A stretch of 64,000 nt of DNA from Planctomycetota bacterium (lineage in GTDB: Bacteria; Planctomycetota; J058): NCBI GenBank assembly GCA_023954375.1, contig JAMLIC010000002.1, positions 186,001 through 250,000 on the forward strand, written 5' to 3'. Below the pieces are notes generated by a model. The model searched no databases. It saw only the letters and a program-made list of their open reading frames with translations, and had not been told where the DNA came from. Shown piece after piece: positions 16,445-25,348 of the stretch (the stretch's first letter is position 1; every line of letters starts with the position of its first letter). A program made the translations under genes and the position numbers.

Positions 16445-16813
16445 GTGAGCGACGACGTTGCCGACATCATCCCGCGCCCGCCGTCGAGCCCGATCGGCTC
16501 GACCATGCTGATCGTCAACACGCTGGCCATGATCCTGGCGATCAGCGTGATCTGGGCGGAGCTCTTCGGGGAGTACCTGCCGACGGTGGGGCCCGGGCAG
16601 CAGCTCCACCCGGAGATGAGCAAGCACGCCTCCCGGCAGATCGCCGAGAAGCACGTGCGCGACCACTACGCGGTCGACTTCGGGAGCGACTCGGACATCC
16701 TCGCCTCGGTCGAGCGCGACCTCCAGGTGTCGAGCAAGATCGGCGACCTGAGCGGCCCGAGCGGCGGCGGCGGCGGGGGCGGCGGGGTCGAAGCGCCCGA
16801 TGGCGGCGACTAG
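16445..16813 (+). CDS. Small single-pass membrane protein
   Basis: A 122-aa protein starting at GTG 16445 with GAGGTAGG just upstream. A short cytoplasmic N-terminus precedes a transmembrane helix at about 19-42 (TMLIVNTLAMILAISVIWAEL). A polar domain of about 60 residues follows, then a Gly8 run and VEAPDGGD. Not recognised. It is co-transcribed with the coiled-coil protein and probably works with it in the membrane. Confidence 0.68.
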   Translation: MSDDVADIIPRPPSSPIGSTMLIVNTLAMILAISVIWAELFGEYLPTVGPGQQLHPEMSKHASRQIAEKHVRDHYAVDFGSDSDILASVERDLQVSSKIGDLSGPSGGGGGGGGVEAPDGGD

Positions 16814-16843
16814 CCCGCCCTTCGACGAGAGAGAGACAGCGCG

Positions 16844-16869
16844 CGAGCCGGTCCCGTGGGGCCGGCTCG
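16844..16869 (+). terminator. Hairpin after the two-gene membrane operon
   Basis: CGAGCCGG pairs with CCGGCTCG, extended by CCC/GGG across one bulged T with a GTG loop. It lies 30 bp after the stop of the small membrane protein. No T-run. Confidence 0.5.
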
Positions 16870-16889
16870 TGGTGCTTCCGGAGAGATCC

Positions 16890-17170
16890 AACCACGGAGG
16901 ACACGGAGGACACGGAGGACACGGAGGAGGAGGTTGGGACCCTCCGTCGTCTCCTCCCCTTTCAGGTCTTCTCACAGCGGCCGTCGCTTGCTCTGATGCC
17001 CACGTCCGGGCGCGCGGCTCGATGCTCCGATCCGCAGTGAGGCACCTGTCGCCCTCGCTCCGGCCGCTACGCGGCCTCCGCTCGGGGATGCGCGCCACCG
17101 CTCGACCTGCTCGCTTCGCTCGCAGATCAAGCGGTGAGCGCGGTCAGTGTCCTCCGTGGACTCCGTGGTG
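16890..17170. repeat. Inverted-repeat element with ACCACGGAGGACACGG ends (copy 1)
   Basis: The left arm 16890-16931 is a tandem run of ACCACGGAGG followed by ACACGGAGG units. The right arm 17147-17170 (GTGTCCTCCGTGGACTCCGT then GGTG) is its inverted partner. The intervening 215 bp has no credible gene but contains small palindromes (GCTCGCTTCGCTCGC). A second, shorter copy sits at 56552-56640. Similar ACCACGGAGGACAC strings recur as dispersed intergenic repeats in many bacterial genomes; the role is unknown. The rest of the 430-bp gap before the UbiB-like gene shows nothing more. Confidence 0.7.
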
Positions 17171-17242
17171 ACTTCCGCCCGCGCCCCCTTCCATCCGCGC
17201 CCGCCGTCAATCATGCTGGTCCGTCGACCACCCGGGGGAGCG

Positions 17243-18601
17243 ATGACCGAGTCCAAGGGCCCGAGCCAGGGGCGGCTGGCGCGCACCTACCGCCTGGCGC
17301 GGCTGGCGACCGACACGTCGGCGCGCCTGGCCCTCGGCATGGCCAAGAACGCCATGGGCGCCGGGCAGGCCGCGCCCGGGGAGATCGACCTCGAGGACCA
17401 CCAGAAGATCGCCGCCCGCATGACGGAGATCCTGGGCGGGATGAAGGGCCTGGCGATGAAGGCCGGGCAGGTCCTCTCCTACGTCGACGACTGGATGCCC
17501 GACGAGGTGCGGCCGACCTACTCGGGGGTGCTGAGCACGCTGCAGGCGAAGGCGCCGCGCGTGCCGCTGTCGGAGATGCTCAACGTCTTCGTGGACGAGG
17601 TGGGCGAGCCGCCCGACGAGGTGTTCGCGCGCTTCGACGAGGAGCCGATCGCCGCGGCGTCGATCGGGCAGGTCTACCGGGCGGTCCTGCCCAGCGGCGA
17701 GCCGGTCGCGGTCAAGATCCAGTACCCGGGGATCGCGCGGGCGATCGAGAGCGACCTCAAGAACCTCGACCTGCTCGAGTCGGTCCTGCGCGCGTCCACG
17801 CTCGGCCGCTTCGACGTGACCCGCTCGCTCCAGGACATCAAGACGAAGATCTCCGAGGAGCTCGACTACGAGGGCGAGGCCAGGAACCAGCAGCGGTTCG
17901 CCGACCTCTACCGCGGGCACCCGTCGATCGTCATCCCGCGGGTCCACGGCGACTACTCGCGCAAGCGCGTGCTCACGACGGAGCTCCTCGAGGGGCGCAC
18001 CTACCAGCAGGTGCGCGACGAGGCGCCGCAGGCGGAGCGCGACCGGCTGGGGCAGGTGCTCTACGAGTTCGTCTTCGGCTCCTTCCACCGCCACGGCCTG
18101 TTCAACGCCGACCCGCACCCGGGGAACTACCTGTTCCTGCCCGACGGGCGGGTCGGCTTCCTCGACTTCGGCTGCGTGCAGGAGTTCTCGCTCGACGTCC
18201 CGCGCGGCTTCCAGCGCCTCGTCGCGCGGCTGTGGGCCGGCGACGAGGCGGCCGTCCGCGAGGGGCTGCCGGCCGCGCTGGGCTACCCCGGGGACGCGTC
18301 GGACGAGGAGAAGGCGTTCTTCTTCGACTACGTGACCTACCTGTGGCGCCCGATCGTCGAGGACCGCCCGTTCCGCTACGACGAGGCCTACACGCGCGAG
18401 GTCTACCGCCGCACGGCGGCCGGCGTGAAGCTCGGCGCGAAGGTCACGATGACGCGCGGCTACCCCGACACCGAGCAGCGCGGGCTGGCCCTGCTGAACC
18501 GCCTGCAGTTCGGCTTCGCCTCGATCCTGGCCGGGCTCAAGGCGGAGGCGAACTGGCACCGGCTGCTGCGCAGCTTCTTCCACGAGGAGGCGGTGGCCTG
18601 A
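17243..18601 (+). CDS. UbiB/ABC1/ADCK-family atypical kinase
   Basis: A 452-aa protein with the family signatures: the KxGQ motif in MKAGQVLSYVDDW (about residue 74), AAASIGQVYRA, the VAVKIQYPG lysine, NADPHPGNYLFLPDG, and the DFG motif in GFLDFGCVQEF. The family has ATPase or small-molecule kinase activity linked to quinone or lipid homeostasis; the substrate is unresolved here, and no ubiquinone or menaquinone genes are nearby. The long C-terminal membrane helices of E. coli UbiB are lacking. The ATG at 17243 has GGGGGAG immediately upstream; the longer frame would read into the repeat element. It ends at a hairpin shared with the convergent protease-partner cluster. Confidence 0.87.
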   Translation: MTESKGPSQGRLARTYRLARLATDTSARLALGMAKNAMGAGQAAPGEIDLEDHQKIAARMTEILGGMKGLAMKAGQVLSYVDDWMPDEVRPTYSGVLSTLQAKAPRVPLSEMLNVFVDEVGEPPDEVFARFDEEPIAAASIGQVYRAVLPSGEPVAVKIQYPGIARAIESDLKNLDLLESVLRASTLGRFDVTRSLQDIKTKISEELDYEGEARNQQRFADLYRGHPSIVIPRVHGDYSRKRVLTTELLEGRTYQQVRDEAPQAERDRLGQVLYEFVFGSFHRHGLFNADPHPGNYLFLPDGRVGFLDFGCVQEFSLDVPRGFQRLVARLWAGDEAAVREGLPAALGYPGDASDEEKAFFFDYVTYLWRPIVEDRPFRYDEAYTREVYRRTAAGVKLGAKVTMTRGYPDTEQRGLALLNRLQFGFASILAGLKAEANWHRLLRSFFHEEAVA

Positions 18602-18602
18602 C

Positions 18603-18621
18603 CGTGAGCCGGCGGCTCACG
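18603..18621. terminator. Bidirectional hairpin between convergent genes
   Basis: CGTGAGCCG and CGGCTCACG flank a single G, a 9-bp inverted repeat. It lies just after the UbiB-like stop and overlaps the stop codon of the opposing gene. Confidence 0.55.
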
Positions 18622-19606
18622 CGATGACGAGCTCGTGCGGGCCCCAGGTCGCCTCGCCCGCGAACGCCCACAGCCAGTAGCGCTGCTTCTTGCGGTGGGC
18701 CATCGCCGGCTGCGCCAGCAGGTCGAGCCCGAAGTAGCCGCGCGCCGGCCTCCCCTCGGGCGGGAGCTCGTACACCGGCACGGCGAGGTCGAGCACGAAC
18801 GGCCCCGTCGCCTCCTCGCCCAGGAGCACGAGGTCGACCGGCACGACGGCCTTCGCCTCGGGGTCGCCGACCTGGTGGCCGTCGACGACCTGGTGCGGCA
18901 GGAGCGGCAGGGCGAACGTCCCGCGGACCATCAGGTGGCCCGTGGCGGGGACCCGGCGCAGGGTGACGAGCGACAGGCCGACGCCGGCCGGCGGGGCGGG
19001 CGACCGCGCGTCCTTGCGGTAGCTGGGCAGCTCGCCGCCGGGCCGCGGGCGGACGCGCTCGGGCCCGCGCTCGGGCGGCAGCGCGGCCGCCGCGGCCTCG
19101 GCCACGACGGGGTCGACCCAGCCGCGCGGCGGCGGGACCACCAGCTCGCTCCGCGCGCGCTCCGCGCGCTGGCCGCGCAGGAGCACGGTGGTGACGATCG
19201 AGCCCCTCCGCCAGGGGAGGTCCGGCAGCCGCGCGTGCGCGTCGAAGGTGAACATCCTGTAGACGCGCCCCTCCCCCGGGTCCTCGTCGTCCGGCTCGGG
19301 CCGCGGCGCCGACGGGTCCTTCGCCCGCGGCGGCTCGACCAGCGCCACGTGCGTGCGCCCCTCGTCGAGGTGCACGGCCGCGACGACGGCGCCGGCCGCG
19401 AAGCGGGCCGTCCGCGCCTCGCGCAGCGAGACGACGTGGCAGCCGACGATCGGGAGCCGCGTGCGGCCGTCGAGCGGGACCTGCGCCGGCGCGTCGATGA
19501 ACAGGCCGGTCGCGCCCTCCTTCGAGAGGCGCTGCTGGACGGCGTCCTTCGTGCGGTAGGGCCTCGTCCAGAAGTCGGCGTCGTCGAGGCCGAAGGGGCC
19601 GGGCAT
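18617..19606 (-). CDS. Protease-partner family protein, copy 1
   Basis: A 329-aa protein, no signal peptide or membrane helix. It begins MPGPFGLDDADFWTRP, like the other three copies (35684, 38784, 44175), and shares three blocks with them: the N-terminal APAQVPLDGRTRLPIVG, a central EAKAVVPVDLVLLGEEATGP, and a C-terminal GYFGLDLL...YWLWAFAGEATWGP. Predicted beta-rich. I recognise no known family. It is the last gene of a minus-strand operon behind a two-site HELGH protein (21069) and an Ig-like protein (19609), 2 nt apart. Because the same family alternates with HELGH proteins at 33.7-42.7 kb, it probably acts with them as partner, inhibitor, chaperone or structural subunit; which of these is not visible. 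Confidence 0.75.
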   Translation of the reverse strand: MPGPFGLDDADFWTRPYRTKDAVQQRLSKEGATGLFIDAPAQVPLDGRTRLPIVGCHVVSLREARTARFAAGAVVAAVHLDEGRTHVALVEPPRAKDPSAPRPEPDDEDPGEGRVYRMFTFDAHARLPDLPWRRGSIVTTVLLRGQRAERARSELVVPPPRGWVDPVVAEAAAAALPPERGPERVRPRPGGELPSYRKDARSPAPPAGVGLSLVTLRRVPATGHLMVRGTFALPLLPHQVVDGHQVGDPEAKAVVPVDLVLLGEEATGPFVLDLAVPVYELPPEGRPARGYFGLDLLAQPAMAHRKKQRYWLWAFAGEATWGPHELVIA

Positions 19607-19608
19607 GG

Positions 19609-21042
19609 CTAGTCGCGCTCCGGCCCGGCGTCGAACGGATGCCCCACGAGCCCGACCTCCGGGTCGACCGCGAGGAGCACCGGCCCGAGCCCGGGCGCGA
19701 AGACCAGGTCCGGCGGGTGGTCCGCGCCGCGGACCGCCGCCGGGCACGGCGCGGGGGGCTGGAGCGGCGCGGCGCGCAGCCAGCCGAGGCCGGCCTCGCG
19801 CACGAGCAGGTAAGGCGCCCCCGCCGGGTCGAGGCGCAGGCGGGGGTCCGTGACCTGCCAGCGCCGGTCCCACGGCCAGAGCACCGGCGCCTCGACGCGC
19901 ACGCCCAGGCCGGGCTCGAGGCGCCAGCGGGTGAGGAGCGGCAGGGCGTCGTCCCCCTCGCGCCGGGCGAACCACGTGAGCACCGCGCCGGCGAGGCGCC
20001 CGCCCGGCAAGGCGACCGCGCCGGCCGCGGCGAGGGCCCCCTTGAACGGCCCGAGGTCGAGCCGCTCGCCTGGCCCTTCCTCGCCCCAGGCCAGGAGGTG
20101 GCCCCGCGGCGCGCCGGCGCCGGTGTCGAGCGCCGCCACCCAGGCGCGCCCGTCGTCGCCGGTGAGCACGTCGCTCCAGGCGGGCGCCTCGAACGGCACC
20201 TCGACCGACGCGCCTCGCCCCGGCGCCTCGCCGACCCAGGCAGACAGCAGCGCCCGGCGGAACATGGCCAGCGCCAGGGCGCGCGGGCGCTCGGGGTCGA
20301 GCGCCGCCAGGGGCCCGAGGAGGCGCGCGCCGGCGACGAGGTCGACCTCGCCCGGCGGGGCCGTCGGCTCGGCCCCCGCGTCGGCGAAGCGGAGGTCGCC
20401 GCCCTCGAGCCAGGCGACGAGCCGGGCCGCGGCGGGGACGCCCGGGGGCGCCGCGGTCAGCGCCGGGCGGGCGTCGGGGTCGACCGGCGCGGCCACGCGG
20501 AACGCGGTGAACGGCCGGACCTCGCCGCGGATGGCGCGGAGCACGCGCACGTGCAGCGCCGGCGGGTCGTCGTCCTGCACCCAGGCCATCGCCCACTGCC
20601 CCGGCTCGTCCACGGGCGCCGGCGCGGCGCGCGGCCGGAGCGGCCGCACCTCGAGGGCCGCCGGGGCCGAGGTGATCCGATCGGGGCCGACGCGCTCGAC
20701 CGCCTCGAGCTCGTAGGTCCCCGCGCGCGGCAGGGACGCCCGGTCGAGGAGGGCGAACACCTCGCGCCGCTCCTCGCCCGGCGCGAGGACGCGCTCGGGG
20801 CCCTCCCCGGGCGCCTCCGGGATCGGGGGGCGGCGCCAGAAGTCCTCCGGCGCGAACGCGCGCTCCTCCCCCTGCCCCGGGCCGCGGACGACGAGCGTGG
20901 GCCACTCGGGGTGAAGGCCGGCGTTGGCCACGGTGACCGGGGCGTCGCCCAGGTTCCGCAGCGTGACCGCGCAGCGGGCGCTCTCCTGGACGACGAGCGC
21001 CGGGCGCGGCAGATGCAGCGAGAGCTCGAGCGCGGTCGGCAT
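19609..21042 (-). CDS. Uncharacterised protein with N-terminal Ig-like domain
   Basis: A 477-aa protein. Residues 1-135 look like a beta-sandwich (LVVQESARCAVTLRNLGDAPVTV, AGTYELEAVE), similar in style to CARDB/Ig-like modules. The remainder is strand-rich, with repeated short segments such as GRAWVAALDTGAGAP and APYLLVREAGLGWL that may form a beta-propeller. There is no signal peptide. It sits between the two-site HELGH protein and partner copy 1 and has no counterpart in the plus-strand cluster. A TAGAAT box 9 nt before the ATG may give it its own promoter. Function unknown; a binding or scaffold component is a guess. Confidence 0.7.
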   Translation of the reverse strand: MPTALELSLHLPRPALVVQESARCAVTLRNLGDAPVTVANAGLHPEWPTLVVRGPGQGEERAFAPEDFWRRPPIPEAPGEGPERVLAPGEERREVFALLDRASLPRAGTYELEAVERVGPDRITSAPAALEVRPLRPRAAPAPVDEPGQWAMAWVQDDDPPALHVRVLRAIRGEVRPFTAFRVAAPVDPDARPALTAAPPGVPAAARLVAWLEGGDLRFADAGAEPTAPPGEVDLVAGARLLGPLAALDPERPRALALAMFRRALLSAWVGEAPGRGASVEVPFEAPAWSDVLTGDDGRAWVAALDTGAGAPRGHLLAWGEEGPGERLDLGPFKGALAAAGAVALPGGRLAGAVLTWFARREGDDALPLLTRWRLEPGLGVRVEAPVLWPWDRRWQVTDPRLRLDPAGAPYLLVREAGLGWLRAAPLQPPAPCPAAVRGADHPPDLVFAPGLGPVLLAVDPEVGLVGHPFDAGPERD

Positions 21043-21051
21043 GGGCGCGCG

Positions 21052-21057
21052 ATTCTA
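21052..21057 (-). promoter_or_regulatory. -10-like TAGAAT before the Ig-like gene
   Basis: TAGAAT sits in the 26-bp gap after the HELGH protein gene, 9 nt before the ATG at 21042. Any -35 would lie inside the upstream gene and is not convincing. It could be an internal leaderless promoter. Confidence 0.38.
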
Positions 21058-21068
21058 CGACCCGGCGC

Positions 21069-24000
21069 TCACGCCAGGTTGTTGTTCAGCGGGACGGCGC
21101 TCGTGTCCCAGCCGCGGAGCTTGAGGTTGCAGCGGCCGCAGAAGTCGTAGTCGTTCCGCGTGTTCCGCTGGTAGCTCATGATGCAGTAGTCGGCGTAGTC
21201 GTGCTCGGGCGGCACGCCGCCACCCACCGAGCCGGTGTCGTAGCGCTGGATCGTCGCCGTCGCGCCGCTGAGGCCGCCGGTGATCGTGCCCCCGGGCGTG
21301 AAGCGGACGCCGCTCGGCATGCTGTGGACCATGAGCCGCTCGCCGCCGTTGCGGAGCGCGCTCACCCTGCTGAAGTTCCCCGTCCCGCTCTCGGTGACCT
21401 GCTCGTTCTCCTGGAACGGTCCGCCGCTGATCGTCCCGGAGCGCAGGTCGATGACGTCGTTGCGCGTCGTCCACTGGTGCGGCAGGTAGACCACGTGGCC
21501 GAGCTCGTGGAGGGCGTTGCGGGTCGTGTCGTAGTTCGCGAACTGCGTGTAGTGCTGGCGCCCCCACCACACGTAGCAGCCGCGCCGCCACATGGCCTGC
21601 CCGCTGGTGGTGAGCTCGACCACGCTGCCGGCGGCGCGCGTCGCGTGCGTGATCGAGTCGCCGTGCGGCGCCTGGACGACGACGAGCCCGCTGAGCGCGC
21701 GCCGCGTGAAGAACTCCATGAACCGCTCGAGGAACTCGCCCAGGAGGAGCCCCCAGTCGTCGTTGCGGGTGGCCGCGTTCATGTTCCGCGGCGCCGCGAG
21801 GCTCACGGAGGGGAAGGCGGCCCCCTTGGCGGCCTCGTACCCGGCGGGCAGGCGCATCTCGACCATCCCCGGCGTCGTCGCTGCGTCGGGGAACATGGCG
21901 GCGATGTCGTAGCGCTGGCTGACGCGCGCCGGCTGCGCCGGGGTGTTGCGCTGCGCGTAGCGCACGGCCTGCTGCCAGAGCGCGTCGCCGACGCGGCGCG
22001 CCGTCCGGCTCGCCGTGCGCTCGACGATCAGCTCCATGTAGCAGTTCTCGAAGTCATCGCGCAGCAGGTCGAAGTCGATCGGCGCCAGGGCCCCCCCGGC
22101 CGCGGTCTGGTCGGCGGCGCTCGTGCCGGTGGGGTAGTCGAAGACGACGTACTTGCTCAGGCGCAGGTTGCGCCACACGACCATCGTCCCGGTCTCGGCG
22201 GCGGCCGCGTCGTCGCCCGTGCCGTCGGACGGCGCCTCCCCGACCGGGTCGACGAAGGCGCGGAGCTTGAACCGGTCGCCCCCCTGGCGCGAGGGGCGGA
22301 AGACCACGCCCGCCTCGCCCTCGTCGTTCGTCGTGACCATCACCGCCAGCGGGTGGCGGCTCGCCTGGGCGGCCCCGAAGCGCGCCTCGCCGCCGCGCGT
22401 GTGGAGGCCCGGGCGCTCGACCGTCTCGAAGTAGTCCGTCGCCTGCCCGGCGCCGGGCCGCCGCTTCCCGCCGCGCGTCACCGGGCAGTTGTCCACCTGC
22501 GGGTCGCCGGCGACCGCCGGCGTCGCCGCCTGCTCCCGCTCGACGTAGCCGGCCGGGCCCCGGTGGCGCCCGCCCCTCACGCGCGTCTGGTCGCGGAGGG
22601 CGGGCGCGCGCACCGGCGAGCCCTCCGGGAGGGCGTCGGGCATCGCGAGCTGGAAGTGGACCGTCACGCCGGGCGCCGGGCTCCACTCCTCCGAGCCCGC
22701 GGCCTGCTGCTCGACCTTGGCCACGATCGGGAGCGCCCCGACCCGCCAGTTCCCGGCGTAGAGCTCCTCCTCGGCGTCGAAGCGCTGCCTGTGGCCGGGC
22801 CCGCGCGTGGGCCTGCCCGACCAGGCCGAGCGCTCCTGCGGGCGGATCGCGAACCCGCCGGGCAGCCGGATGCGCGCGAACTCCGTCGGGCCGGGGAGCG
22901 CCGAGGCGGCGTCGTCGGCCGCGCCGGCCACCTTGACGACGTCCTTGCCCATCCCGTCGACGAGCGCCTGCTGCGCCGTCGCGTCGTCGGCGGCGGGCGA
23001 GGAGAGCACGTCCTTCCAGTGGCTCCAGGCGTGGCCCCAGCGCGTCGCCAGGTCGCCGCTCCCGAGCGGCTCGTAGAACAGCCCCAGCACCTGCGCCCGC
23101 TGCTGGCGCCCGGCGTCGGTGTCCGCCGGGTCGCAGAGCGCGTCGAGGTCGCCGAGCGAGAGCGTCACCCGGTAGGTCGGCGCGGCGCGGGTGCCGGAGT
23201 CGTCCGTGTCGCCCTCGACCCGCTGGGCGAGCACCTGCTTGCCGCCGTCCGAGTCGACGAGGTCGCACGGCTCGGCCAGGACGAACGGGCGGCACCGCTC
23301 GCAGAACTTCCCGTCGTTGATCGCGGCCTCGCCCGTGCCCGCGCCGAACATGACGCAGGCGCCCTCCTTCCAGGTGAAGTCGGGCTCCTGGAACTCGGCG
23401 TCCGACAGCCCGTGGGCGCAGTGGTGCCCGTAGTGGCCGTGCTCGGTGTAGGTCCGGCCGTGGTCGCACTCGCTCAGCCCCGGGGCCACCTCCGCCAGCG
23501 CCTGCTTGAGCGCGTGGCCGAGCTCGTGCACGAGCACGCCGTTCATGGCCGGGTCGCCCGGCAGCCGCACGACGAGCTGGTGCTTCCCCTTGGCCTCGCC
23601 CAGGAAGGGCCCCCGGGCCACGAGCAGCTTGAGCGTCACCTTCACCGGGTGGCGCACGCCGGCCGCCGTGGAGGCCTTGTCGCCGTCGCCCACGATCTGC
23701 GCGGCCTCGGGCGGGAGGACCACCTGGACCTTGTCGCGCGTGGTCCCCAGGCCGAAGACGACCATGTCGGCGGTGATGTCGCCGCGCTTGCCGGCGTCGG
23801 GATGTCCGGACGGCGCGAGGCTCTCCCAGCCGCTCCCCGCCTGCACGGCCGGCTCGCCGTTCTGGATCGCCGTGGCGAAGACGTCGTGGTCCTCGGGGTC
23901 GGCGATCGTGAGCGTCTTCTTGCCGAAGGTCGCCTCGGCCTCGATCGTCTGCTCGTGCCAGCTCCCCGCCTCGCCGCCGTCGTACTGCGCGTCGCAGACG

Positions 24001-25154
24001 ATCACGTGCGCGCCGATCGGCGCGCGGTCGTCCTGGAACTTGCTCCTGAGCTGCTCGATGTTGTGGTTGCCCACGACCAGGAGCTTGCCCGACCCCCGGC
24101 CGAGGTCGGCGGCGCTCATGAAGCTGCCCGCCGGGAGGTCGTCCTCCGCGATGAGCGCCTCGTGGTAGCGCTCGTAGTCGATGAACACGTCCTTCAGCGC
24201 CGCCTCCATCACGGCGGTCGAGGGGAAGGCCGAGTCGGGCGCGCGCGTCACCTGGTAGAAGAGCCGGCGCCAGTTCGTGATCGTCAGCGCCTCGTCGTCG
24301 CAGTCCTGCGTGCCGCCGACGGCCAGCACGAACACGTCGCCGCCGGCGAGCCCCAGCTCGACCTCGAGCTCGACCTCGCCATCGTCCTCCGTCAGCTCGG
24401 CCTCGATCCCGCCGTCGGGGCACCAGTCGGCGGTCGTCCCGTCCTTGATCTCCGGCGCCGGGTCGTTGCGCGCGCTGTTGTCCTCGCCCGGGGTGAGCTT
24501 CGCGTAGACCTTGTCGCCCGCCTTGCCCCCTTCGAGGGTCACCTTCACCTTGAGGACGTGGCCCTGCTCCGGGTGCGCCTCGTCCTCGGGCATGTTCACC
24601 CACTGCGTGTGGGCGCCCTTCGGCGGCCACACGAGCCGGGCGGGCGGGACCTTCTTCACCTTCGCGCGGCGCTTGGGGCCCTTCTCCTCCAGCCACTCGA
24701 CGAGGTGGTAGGGCTTGAGCCAGTCGATCTGGATCGGCCCCGGCGGGAGGTACTCCTCCTTGCGCGTGCCGCTCGACCCCGTGTTGCGCTCGCGCACCTC
24801 CTCGCCCGCCGTCAGCCGGAAGCAGGCGTCGGGGAGGCTGCCGCCGTCCTCGTCCTCGCTCGTGACCTCGACCCAGTCGGTGTAGACGACGAGCTTGGTG
24901 GCCTGGGTCTCCAGGCCCTTGCACGTGGCCTTGTAGTAGACCTCCCAGCTCACCTCGTCGCCGTCAGGGTCGGGGCCCTGGGCCACCCAGTCGGCGGTGA
25001 TCGTCTTGTTCTTGACCTTGGCGGAGATCGTCTCGAGCGACTGGTCGTCCTTGGCCTTGAAGACCTGGATCTCCGCCGCCTCGCCGTCGTCGATCCCGGA
25101 GGTGCGGACTGTCAGGGCGACGGTCTTCCCCGCCCCGACGACCCGTGCGCCCAT
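21069..25154 (-). CDS. Two-site HELGH metalloprotease-like protein (large family, copy 1)
   Basis: A 1361-aa protein without a signal peptide. Residues 1-110 and 110-200 are beta-rich modules shared with copies 2-4 (KLVVYTDWVEVTSEDEDG, then RLVWPPKGAHTQWVN). The first catalytic region has HELGH at 543-547, GHYGHHC (H574, H578, C579), CVMFG (C600, M602) and FCERC (C618, C621). After an extra region of about 350 residues a second one has HELGH at 1216-1220 continuing to H1226 (HExxHxxxxxH spacing), CIMSY (C1324, M1326) and FCGRC (C1339, C1342). HExxH histidines bind zinc in metallopeptidases, and the CxM[SYF] segments resemble a metzincin Met-turn. Substrate unknown. It heads the minus operon; its upstream motif at 25181-25200 is also found before copy 2. 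Start ATG 25154 is followed by the conserved N-terminal domain. Confidence 0.8.
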   Translation of the reverse strand: MGARVVGAGKTVALTVRTSGIDDGEAAEIQVFKAKDDQSLETISAKVKNKTITADWVAQGPDPDGDEVSWEVYYKATCKGLETQATKLVVYTDWVEVTSEDEDGGSLPDACFRLTAGEEVRERNTGSSGTRKEEYLPPGPIQIDWLKPYHLVEWLEEKGPKRRAKVKKVPPARLVWPPKGAHTQWVNMPEDEAHPEQGHVLKVKVTLEGGKAGDKVYAKLTPGEDNSARNDPAPEIKDGTTADWCPDGGIEAELTEDDGEVELEVELGLAGGDVFVLAVGGTQDCDDEALTITNWRRLFYQVTRAPDSAFPSTAVMEAALKDVFIDYERYHEALIAEDDLPAGSFMSAADLGRGSGKLLVVGNHNIEQLRSKFQDDRAPIGAHVIVCDAQYDGGEAGSWHEQTIEAEATFGKKTLTIADPEDHDVFATAIQNGEPAVQAGSGWESLAPSGHPDAGKRGDITADMVVFGLGTTRDKVQVVLPPEAAQIVGDGDKASTAAGVRHPVKVTLKLLVARGPFLGEAKGKHQLVVRLPGDPAMNGVLVHELGHALKQALAEVAPGLSECDHGRTYTEHGHYGHHCAHGLSDAEFQEPDFTWKEGACVMFGAGTGEAAINDGKFCERCRPFVLAEPCDLVDSDGGKQVLAQRVEGDTDDSGTRAAPTYRVTLSLGDLDALCDPADTDAGRQQRAQVLGLFYEPLGSGDLATRWGHAWSHWKDVLSSPAADDATAQQALVDGMGKDVVKVAGAADDAASALPGPTEFARIRLPGGFAIRPQERSAWSGRPTRGPGHRQRFDAEEELYAGNWRVGALPIVAKVEQQAAGSEEWSPAPGVTVHFQLAMPDALPEGSPVRAPALRDQTRVRGGRHRGPAGYVEREQAATPAVAGDPQVDNCPVTRGGKRRPGAGQATDYFETVERPGLHTRGGEARFGAAQASRHPLAVMVTTNDEGEAGVVFRPSRQGGDRFKLRAFVDPVGEAPSDGTGDDAAAAETGTMVVWRNLRLSKYVVFDYPTGTSAADQTAAGGALAPIDFDLLRDDFENCYMELIVERTASRTARRVGDALWQQAVRYAQRNTPAQPARVSQRYDIAAMFPDAATTPGMVEMRLPAGYEAAKGAAFPSVSLAAPRNMNAATRNDDWGLLLGEFLERFMEFFTRRALSGLVVVQAPHGDSITHATRAAGSVVELTTSGQAMWRRGCYVWWGRQHYTQFANYDTTRNALHELGHVVYLPHQWTTRNDVIDLRSGTISGGPFQENEQVTESGTGNFSRVSALRNGGERLMVHSMPSGVRFTPGGTITGGLSGATATIQRYDTGSVGGGVPPEHDYADYCIMSYQRNTRNDYDFCGRCNLKLRGWDTSAVPLNNNLA

Positions 25155-25180
25155 GCCGCTCCTCCCCCGCCGGTGGCGGT

Positions 25181-25200
25181 CGCGGACGAATTCTAGAACA
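25181..25200 (-). promoter_or_regulatory. 20-bp motif shared by both protease clusters (copy A)
   Basis: On the minus strand the sequence is TGTTCTAGAATTCGTCCGCG, identical except for one base to 33575-33594. It contains TAGAAT as a likely -10, 35 nt before the ATG at 25154. The matching element precedes the first gene of the plus-strand protease cluster, so common regulation is likely. The remaining divergent space to 25349 shows nothing else I can name. Confidence 0.65.
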
Positions 25201-25348
25201 TGCGGCCCCTGGAGATGCCTCGGATGGGCGCGGGAAAGGTCGCGCCCGATCCGGGGCTCGGGGCGCGCTCGGGGCCGGACCACGGGGGTTGTGGCAGGCA
25301 CGGAGCTTGCGGCGGTCTCGCGCCATGACGCCGAGCGCGCGGAGCGAG

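Noticed and set aside
16890..16931. The ACACGGAGG tandem units as a CRISPR array
   Set aside because: Units are 9 bp with no spacers and no cas genes nearby; they form the arm of an inverted repeat.
21201..25196. A 1331-codon open frame on the plus strand across the two-site HELGH gene
   Set aside because: Its translation is Arg/Ala/Val-rich low-complexity typical of antisense frames in very GC-rich DNA; the minus-strand frame has conserved motifs and paralogues.
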